A stretch of 12,024 nt of DNA from Betaproteobacteria bacterium TMED156 (GTDB lineage: Bacteria > Pseudomonadota > Gammaproteobacteria > Burkholderiales > Burkholderiaceae_A): the NCBI GenBank assembly GCA_002171155.1, contig NHHF01000031.1, forward strand, positions 1-12,024. Reading direction: 5' to 3'. Positions 7,632-12,024 of this stretch are shown here, in pieces. The notes under the pieces are model-generated. The model searched no databases and was not told the origin of the DNA. It worked only from the letters and a program-made list of their open reading frames with translations. The translations under genes were made by a program, and so were the position numbers. Numbering within the stretch: position 1 is the first letter of the stretch; each line of letters begins with the position of its first letter.

Positions 7632-9299
7632 TCAAGTAAACGCTCCCATACTTGCTGATGTGGTTAATGCCGCATATTTAGCTAATACTCCAGATTTATA
7701 TTTTCTTTCGGGTTGTTTCCAATTTTTTTTTCTTTTCCGGATTTCAGCATCTGAAATTTCTAATTGGATCAGTTGTTTTTTTGCATCTATTGTAATCAGA
7801 TCTTTATTTTTTATCATTGCTATTAATCCACCATCATATGCCTCAGGAGAAACGTGACCAACAACCATTCCCCATGTTCCCCCTGAAAATCTCCCGTCAG
7901 TAATAAGTCCAACTGATTCTCCTAAACCTTGACCGACCAAAGCTGAGGTAGGTGCTAGCATTTCTCTCATACCAGGGCCACCTTTTGGACCTTCATAGCG
8001 AATAACAACTACATCACCAGAGTTAATTTTTCGCTCTAAAATACTTTTCATTGCCTCATCCTCTGAATCGAAAACTTTTGCAGGTCCAGTAATTTTCGGA
8101 CTTTTCAAGCCTGAGATTTTTGCTACACAACCTTCAGGCGCAATATTCCCCTTAAGGATAGCCAAATGACCTTCATTATAAAGTGCATCATCGATCTGTC
8201 TTATTACACGTTTTTTGTTCAAAATCCCCTTTGAAACTTCTTGCAATGTATTTTCAACAGTTTCTCCAGTAATAGTAATGCAATCTCCATGAAGTAATCC
8301 TTTTTTCAGTAGTTCACTCATAACTGCTGGAATACCACCAGCTTTATGTAAATCGGTTATGACATATCTTCCTGAGGGCTTTAAATCACATATCACTGGT
8401 ATTTTTTTTCTAACCCTTTCAAAGTCATCGATGTCCCATTCAACTTTTGCAGCATTTGCAATTGCCAAAAAGTGAAGAATGGCATTTGTAGATCCTCCAG
8501 TTGCCATAATGACAGCAACTGCATTTTCTATTGATTTTTTGTTAATGATATCTCTCGGGAGAATTTGATTTTTAATAGCATCAACTAAAACTTTTGCTGA
8601 TTCAATAGCGTTGATTTTCTTTTCATAATCTTCGTTGGCCATAGTGGAGGAAAAAGGTAAACTCATACCCATTGCTTCAAATGCAGAACTCATCGTGTTG
8701 GCAGTAAACATTCCTCCGCAAGATCCTGACCCCGGGCAGGCTCTTTTTTCGATTTCATATAATTCTTTTTCATCAATTTTTCCTGCAGTAAATTGTCCTA
8801 CTGCCTCAAAAGAGGAAACAATTGTCAAGTCATTGCCTTTATAGAACCCAGGTTTGATAGTTCCTCCATAAACAAAAATTGATGGAACATTTACCTTTGC
8901 AATTCCCATCATTCCACCAGGCATATTTTTGTCACAACCACCAATGACAATTAAACCATCCATCCACTGTCCATTTGCGCATGTCTCTATACAGTCGGCA
9001 ATAATTTCACGAGAGACAAGAGAATATTTCATACCTTCAGTTCCCATACTTATACCATCAGAAATTGTAGGTGTTCCAAACATTTGTGGGTTTGCTCCTG
9101 ACTCTTTCACTGCCTGATTCGCAGCGTCGGCTATTTGCTGTAAACCACTGTTACATGGTGTAATTGTAGAATGACCGTTTGCTATTCCGACCATTGGTTT
9201 GGAAAAATCTTCTTTTTTATATCCCATTGCATAATACATTGATCGATTGGGAGCTTTGGAAGGACCACTAGTGATGTTTTTTGAACGAAGCTGTTTCAT
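7632..9299 (-). CDS. ilvD: Dihydroxyacid dehydratase
   Basis: A 555-residue cytoplasmic Fe-S enzyme that dehydrates 2,3-dihydroxy-isovalerate and 2,3-dihydroxy-3-methylvalerate, the penultimate precursor step of valine and isoleucine synthesis. The three cluster cysteines are visible: C49 in HSTITPCN, C122 in [10 protein letters not shown] and C194 in [11 protein letters not shown]124 is the Mg-site Lys, and the late GRFSGGTWG holds the catalytic Ser. The short N-terminus with [12 protein letters not shown] and the overall length match the betaproteobacterial IlvD type of about 557 residues, not the 616-residue E. coli type. The start ATG at 9299 has no clear Shine-Dalgarno site. It is divergent from lgt and followed by livHMGF on the same strand. 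Confidence 0.97.
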   Translation of the reverse strand: MKQLRSKNITSGPSKAPNRSMYYAMGYKKEDFSKPMVGIANGHSTITPCNSGLQQIADAANQAVKESGANPQMFGTPTISDGISMGTEGMKYSLVSREIIADCIETCANGQWMDGLIVIGGCDKNMPGGMMGIAKVNVPSIFVYGGTIKPGFYKGNDLTIVSSFEAVGQFTAGKIDEKELYEIEKRACPGSGSCGGMFTANTMSSAFEAMGMSLPFSSTMANEDYEKKINAIESAKVLVDAIKNQILPRDIINKKSIENAVAVIMATGGSTNAILHFLAIANAAKVEWDIDDFERVRKKIPVICDLKPSGRYVITDLHKAGGIPAVMSELLKKGLLHGDCITITGETVENTLQEVSKGILNKKRVIRQIDDALYNEGHLAILKGNIAPEGCVAKISGLKSPKITGPAKVFDSEDEAMKSILERKINSGDVVVIRYEGPKGGPGMREMLAPTSALVGQGLGESVGLITDGRFSGGTWGMVVGHVSPEAYDGGLIAMIKNKDLITIDAKKQLIQLEISDAEIRKRKKNWKQPERKYKSGVLAKYAALTTSASMGAFT

Positions 9300-9418
9300 T
9301 TTTATAGAAATTTCTATTAGTTTATATAATTGTTTAGGTAAAAGTATAAATCTATTTATTTATTACATGAAAATTACTTGTTTGTATATTCTTACTAAAT
9401 TTACTGCCTTGCGTAATT
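9300..9418. promoter_or_regulatory. Divergent ilvD/lgt control region
   Basis: These 119 very AT-rich bases separate the starts of ilvD (minus) and lgt (plus) and must hold both promoters if they are transcribed locally. For ilvD, TATACT (9348-9343 on the minus strand) with TTCATG 17 bases upstream (9371-9366) is a weak candidate that would give a leader of about 37 bases. For lgt, TTGTTT at 9330-9335 and TATTTA at 9353-9358, also 17 apart, is weaker still. A perfect 14-base palindrome, ATAGAAATTTCTAT, lies at 9304-9317, four bases before the ilvD ATG. I see no T-box-like leader or attenuator peptide rich in Leu, Ile or Val codons. Confidence 0.4.
9304..9317. repeat. Perfect 14-base palindrome before ilvD
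   Basis: ATAGAAATTTCTAT equals its own reverse complement. It sits four bases upstream of the ilvD start codon, where a bound protein or a small RNA hairpin could affect translation or transcription. Its AT-richness makes chance origin likely. Confidence 0.45.
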
Positions 9419-10261
9419 ATGCATCCTCAATTTGATCCTGTTGCAATTTGGTTAGGACCGTTACCAGTTAGATGGTACGGACTAATGTATCTTCTAGCGT
9501 TTATTTCATTTATTTTAATGGGTAAAGTGCAGCTTAAAAATAACTTTCGATTTCGTGGTGTATACAAAAAAGATATTGAGGATCTTATGATTTATGGAAT
9601 TTTTGGAGTTGTTTTTGGTGGCAGGCTTGGTTACATTTTTTTTTATAAACCTTTTTATTATTTCAATAACCCCCTAGAAATTTTTGCGGTTTGGCAAGGC
9701 GGTATGTCGTTTCACGGAGGTCTTATTGGTGTAATTCTTGCCTTACTATTGTTCACCAATAACCGACCAAAATTCGGTAGAAGAGTTATTAAACATATTA
9801 ATAGGGCAAATTTCTTTACTCGTTTTTTGATGGTTTCTGATTTTGTTGCCCCCTTAGTCCCTCTTGGACTAATGTTTGGAAGAATTGGTAACTTTATTAA
9901 TGGAGAGTTATATGGAAGGATCGCTGATCCAAACATTATCTTTTGGGCAATGATATTTCCTCAATCTGGAAGTCTAGATCCACGACATCCATCTCAGTTA
10001 TATCAGGCACTTGGAGAAGGCATTTTTCTTTTTTTTATTTTATTATTTGTCTCAAAATTTAAACCCAAGTTAGGTGTTTTGTCTTCTTCTTTTCTAATTG
10101 GCTATGGTATTTTAAGATTTATTACCGAATATTTTAGAGAGCCCGATCCGTTTCTAGGGTTTGTCTTAATTAACTTGTCTATTGGACAACTATTATGTCT
10201 ACCTATGATTTTTTTTGGAGTGCTACTTTATTACTTTTCTTCATCTAAACATGGAAGGTAA
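9419..10261 (+). CDS. lgt: Prolipoprotein diacylglyceryl transferase
   Basis: A 280-residue inner-membrane enzyme with about seven membrane helices that moves diacylglyceryl from phosphatidylglycerol to the lipobox Cys of prolipoproteins. Family marks are MHPQFDPVAIWLGPLPVRWYG at the start (first residues only needed: HPxxDPVA, LGP..VRWYG), GGRLGY, GGMSFHGGLIG with H99, the signature GRIGNFINGELYGR with R155, PRHPSQLYQ, and GILRFITEYFREPD with the late catalytic-type Arg. Between H99 and R155 there are 56 residues, against 40 for the matching E. coli residues as I recall them; the extra length is the basic stretch around residues 113-135. It ends 9 bases from convergent zapA. BamE, encoded nearby, is an expected substrate. 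Confidence 0.96.
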   Translation: MHPQFDPVAIWLGPLPVRWYGLMYLLAFISFILMGKVQLKNNFRFRGVYKKDIEDLMIYGIFGVVFGGRLGYIFFYKPFYYFNNPLEIFAVWQGGMSFHGGLIGVILALLLFTNNRPKFGRRVIKHINRANFFTRFLMVSDFVAPLVPLGLMFGRIGNFINGELYGRIADPNIIFWAMIFPQSGSLDPRHPSQLYQALGEGIFLFFILLFVSKFKPKLGVLSSSFLIGYGILRFITEYFREPDPFLGFVLINLSIGQLLCLPMIFFGVLLYYFSSSKHGR

Positions 10262-10270
10262 AAAAAGTAA

Positions 10271-10573
10271 TTATTCAAAAAGTTTTTTTTGCGGAGCCAA
10301 AGCTTCATCAACTAAAACTTCTAAATGCTCCAATTTACTTTCATTACTTTCATCATACATTTTTCCTGAATTTAAAAAATCTCTGGCAAGAGTTAATGAT
10401 GCCATGATAGCTATTTTCTCCGTAGTTTGAACTTGTCCTGTTTTTTTTACGGTTTTCATCCTCGAATCAACTAATGCAATGCAAGCATGAAGCATTTCAT
10501 GTTCATCTTTTGGACAAACGAATTGGTATCGTCTATCTAAGATAGTTGCTGTTATTGACTCTTCATTTGCCAT
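10271..10573 (-). CDS. zapA: Cell division protein ZapA
   Basis: A 100-residue cytoplasmic protein that binds and bundles FtsZ filaments at midcell. The N-terminal head has ATILDRRYQFVCPKDEHEML, a typical ZapA block of short strand, LDR.Y and CP, then ALVDSRM, and KTGQVQTTEKIAIMASL, matching the family G.v..tekIAvMAaL pattern. The rest is a helix likely to form the coiled-coil dimer stalk. The length is normal. It is 14 bases after the ZapB-like gene, the usual partner gene, and these two follow fur. In many proteobacteria 6S RNA lies downstream of zapA; here lgt ends 9 bases beyond, leaving no space for it. Confidence 0.93.
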   Translation of the reverse strand: MANEESITATILDRRYQFVCPKDEHEMLHACIALVDSRMKTVKKTGQVQTTEKIAIMASLTLARDFLNSGKMYDESNESKLEHLEVLVDEALAPQKKLFE

Positions 10574-10587
10574 AAAATTTCATGACT

Positions 10588-10776
10588 CTATTGTCTAATT
10601 GAGAGAACTTCAGATATTTTTTTTGAGACAAGTTTAATTCTTTGATTTAATTTAAAACACTCTTGTTCTTTTGAAAGGAGTTTCTTTTGCAACATAAAGT
10701 TTTCTTCTCTTAGTTCGTAGTTAATCTTTATGAGAGTTCGCACTTTATCAATTAAATTATCAAGTTGAATAGCCAT
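10588..10776 (-). CDS. Small coiled-coil protein, ZapB-like (TIGR02449-type)
   Basis: A 62-residue, almost wholly helical protein. Leu/Ile heptads run from about residue 4 to 57 (LDNLIDKVRTLI, then LREEN, LQKKLLSKEQE, LNQRIKLVSKKI), which predicts one continuous coiled coil. There is no signal peptide or membrane segment. Such short coiled-coil genes sit directly before zapA in many beta- and gammaproteobacteria and are annotated as TIGR02449 or ZapB-like; a division role is inferred from position and shape, since sequence identity in coiled coils says little. It begins 10 bases after the fur stop and ends 14 bases before zapA, so one transcript is likely. Confidence 0.8.
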   Translation of the reverse strand: MAIQLDNLIDKVRTLIKINYELREENFMLQKKLLSKEQECFKLNQRIKLVSKKISEVLSIRQ

Positions 10777-10786
10777 TAATAACAGA

Positions 10787-11230
10787 TCAGTTTTGTTTTA
10801 TCTTTTTCTGATTACAATTTTTGCATGATCCATACAGGGTAAGAGAGTGATCTTTTACAAAAAATTCTTTTTCTTCGGCAATTTGATGTTGTCTTCTTTC
10901 GATTTCTTCATCTACAAATTCCTCAACATCTCCACAATCAACACAAACCATGTGATCGTGGTGATTACCATGATTAAGCTCGTAAACTGACTTCGCAGAT
11001 TCAAAGTTTGATCTAAGCAAGATTCCTGCTTGTTCAAATTGGGTCAAGACCCTGTATACTGTTGCTAAGCCAATATCTGAAGATTGTTGTAAAAGGAGAC
11101 GAAAAACATCGTCAGCCGTTAAGTGTCGCCTATTGGATGTCTCGAAAATTTCGAGTATAGTCACACGAGCTGTGGTAACTCTTAAGCCGGTACTTTTTAG
11201 CCCAGCAATATGTTCGACTGAAGAACCCAT
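10787..11230 (-). CDS. fur: Ferric uptake regulator Fur
   Basis: A 147-residue iron-responsive repressor. The winged-helix domain includes GLRVTTARVTILEIF and the recognition helix region DIGLATVYRVLTQFEQAGIL at about 52-71. The dimer and metal domain follows: H36, H90, H91, D92 and H93 (HHDH) are metal-site residues, C96 and C99 (CVDC) with C136 and C139 (CKNC) form a structural zinc site, and E104-E109 and H128 fit the second metal site. All key Fur ligands appear present, so Fur is a better call than Zur or PerR. It is divergent from bamE with 41 bases between, an arrangement seen with bamE-dapB across betaproteobacteria. It heads a run with the ZapB-like gene and zapA. Confidence 0.95.
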   Translation of the reverse strand: MGSSVEHIAGLKSTGLRVTTARVTILEIFETSNRRHLTADDVFRLLLQQSSDIGLATVYRVLTQFEQAGILLRSNFESAKSVYELNHGNHHDHMVCVDCGDVEEFVDEEIERRQHQIAEEKEFFVKDHSLTLYGSCKNCNQKKIKQN

Positions 11231-11271
11231 TGATCTATTACCATATAAAATTATAGGATACTATAAATACT
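11231..11271. promoter_or_regulatory. Divergent fur/bamE control region with probable fur promoter
   Basis: On the minus strand a perfect TATAAT lies at 11255-11250, with CTTTCA 17 bases upstream at 11278-11273, inside the bamE coding start. The fur leader would be about 12 bases. For bamE the best -10-like site is TATAAA at 11244-11249, with no good -35. The direct repeat ATACTAT occurs at 11258-11264 and 11267-11273, between the fur -35 and -10. I find no convincing Fur box (GATAATGATAATCATTATC) here, so autoregulation is not supported by sequence. Confidence 0.4.
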
Positions 11272-11721
11272 ATGAAAGTGATTAGTCATTTATTTAAAAT
11301 TATATTTATATTCATACCTATTCAGCTTTTTTTTATATTTTTTCTTGGCTCTTGCTCCAGTTCAATTGAAAGAAATGATAAAAAACCTTCCTCATTTTTG
11401 TCATTTTTAGATGCCTCAATTCCTGGTTGGTTTTCACCATATAAACCTGAGATCATTCAAGGTAATTTTATCAGCAAACAGATGGTGGAAAGATTGAAAA
11501 AAGGTCAAACAAAAGAGCAAGTAATCACTATTTTGGGTACACCACTTATCGTAGACTCTTTTAATCCTGAAAAATGGAATTATGTTTTTATCATAAAGAA
11601 AAGTGAAGAAGTTTCAGAGAACACCTCATTCTTTGTAGAATTTCAAAATAATAAACTTCGAGTATGGGGTGGTGAATCAGCAGAAAATTCTACCCAGTAC
11701 GATAAGGTCCTAAATAACTAA
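11272..11721 (+). CDS. bamE: Outer membrane protein assembly lipoprotein BamE (SmpA/OmlA)
   Basis: A 149-residue lipoprotein of the BAM complex, which inserts beta-barrel proteins into the outer membrane. The signal peptide is a long Phe/Ile-rich stretch ending in the lipobox LGSC with Cys28, so Lgt encoded nearby would lipidate it. The SmpA/OmlA domain follows: YKPEIIQGNFISKQMVERLK, GQTKEQVITILGTPLI, NPEKWNYVFIIKK, and FFVEFQNNKLRVWGG, all in family order. About 28 residues (29-56) link the lipid anchor to the folded domain. The start codon has no Shine-Dalgarno site. It lies 41 bases from divergent fur and 4 bases before dapB, a conserved betaproteobacterial order. Confidence 0.93.
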   Translation: MKVISHLFKIIFIFIPIQLFFIFFLGSCSSSIERNDKKPSSFLSFLDASIPGWFSPYKPEIIQGNFISKQMVERLKKGQTKEQVITILGTPLIVDSFNPEKWNYVFIIKKSEEVSENTSFFVEFQNNKLRVWGGESAENSTQYDKVLNN

Positions 11722-11725
11722 TTCG

Positions 11726-12024
11726 ATGAATGATTATAAAAGATTTCAAGAAAGAAACAATATTGTTAAGGTTGCAGTTGCAGGCGCAAGTGGCCGAATG
11801 GGTCAAACTATAATTAGTCATTTGCTTTCTAGCAAAACTTTAGAGTTAGTTGCTGCGTTTGATCACCCAAAAAGTGACATGATTGGTGCTGATGCTGGCT
11901 TATATCTTGGCAAGCTTTCCGGTATAACAGTCATTTCAGATTTAGTGCATCTTGCTTCTTCAGACGCCAACGTTTTGATAGATTTTTCTTTGCCAGAGTC
12001 TACAATGAATTTACTTAAATTTTG
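11726..12024 (+). CDS. dapB: 4-hydroxy-tetrahydrodipicolinate reductase, 3' end missing
   Basis: The first 99 codons of DapB, the NAD(P)H-dependent reductase of the lysine and diaminopimelate pathway, cut by the window end. VAVAGASGRMG puts the Rossmann loop GASGRMG at residues 20-26; ELVAAFD, GADAG and LIDFSLPEST are further family blocks, the last being the conserved DFs.P motif. I start at the ATG at 11726, four bases after the bamE stop; no later in-frame ATG or GTG precedes the Rossmann loop. This gives a polar N-terminus about eight residues longer than in E. coli DapB. No Shine-Dalgarno site is visible, so coupling to bamE translation is possible. Confidence 0.95.
   Translation, partial: MNDYKRFQERNNIVKVAVAGASGRMGQTIISHLLSSKTLELVAAFDHPKSDMIGADAGLYLGKLSGITVISDLVHLASSDANVLIDFSLPESTMNLLKF

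Noticed and set aside
9300..9418. T-box riboswitch or leader-peptide attenuator for ilvD
   Set aside because: The region is too short and has no stem pair, T-box sequence or small frame rich in branched-chain codons.
9712..9936. 74-residue minus-strand frame inside lgt
   Set aside because: It is antisense to the conserved HGG and GRIGNFINGE region of lgt and has no family features of its own.
10260..10300. Hairpin terminator between lgt and zapA formed by A and T runs
   Set aside because: The only possible stem is an A-run paired with a T-run, too weak to count as a terminator; most of it is zapA coding sequence.
11231..11271. Fur box controlling fur or bamE
   Set aside because: No stretch approaches the 19-base consensus or a clear run of three NATWAT hexamers beyond what AT-rich DNA gives by chance.

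Overview
The window reads as chromosomal housekeeping DNA from a low-GC (about one third G+C by eye), tightly packed betaproteobacterium, possibly a streamlined aquatic lineage. The phylum-level guess rests on gene order and protein type: fur divergent from bamE-dapB, ilvD divergent from lgt, a ZapB-like coiled-coil gene directly before zapA, a betaproteobacterial-type IlvD, and a GlpC-like Fe-S protein paired with a DUF3501 protein. No mobile element, RNA gene, CRISPR array or prophage gene is visible, and no gap between genes exceeds about 120 bases.

Positions 1-3045 (+ strand) hold a redox cluster: the 3' part of a GlpC/HdrD-like Fe-S protein, a DUF3501 protein, a Cys-rich DUF2237 protein with a TTG start, and a ferredoxin-NADP reductase (fpr). 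The first two are a recurrent pair that, from memory, often follows a rubrerythrin gene; that gene would lie just outside the window. This is the least understood part of the window.

Positions 3048-9299 (- strand) hold ilvD (dihydroxyacid dehydratase), then livH-livM-livG-livF (two permeases and two ATPases of a branched-chain amino acid type ABC importer), and finally a divergent SDR/NAD-epimerase-like gene. The four liv genes overlap or nearly touch. No periplasmic binding protein gene is present here. ilvD next to the importer places synthesis and probable uptake of branched-chain amino acids side by side.

Positions 9300-9418 are the divergent ilvD/lgt control region. lgt (prolipoprotein diacylglyceryl transferase, + strand) runs to 10261 and meets the - strand run fur -> ZapB-like coiled-coil gene -> zapA (11230-10271) head to head, 9 bases apart. 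A 41-base divergent region separates fur from bamE (outer-membrane assembly lipoprotein), which is followed 4 bases later by dapB, cut off by the window end. BamE is a lipoprotein and hence a client of Lgt.

I found no convincing new defence, mobile or RNA system. The points most worth a second look are the uncharacterised Fe-S/DUF3501/DUF2237/FNR cluster, the fur-zapA arrangement, a basic insertion in Lgt, and two convergent gene pairs with no room for terminators.
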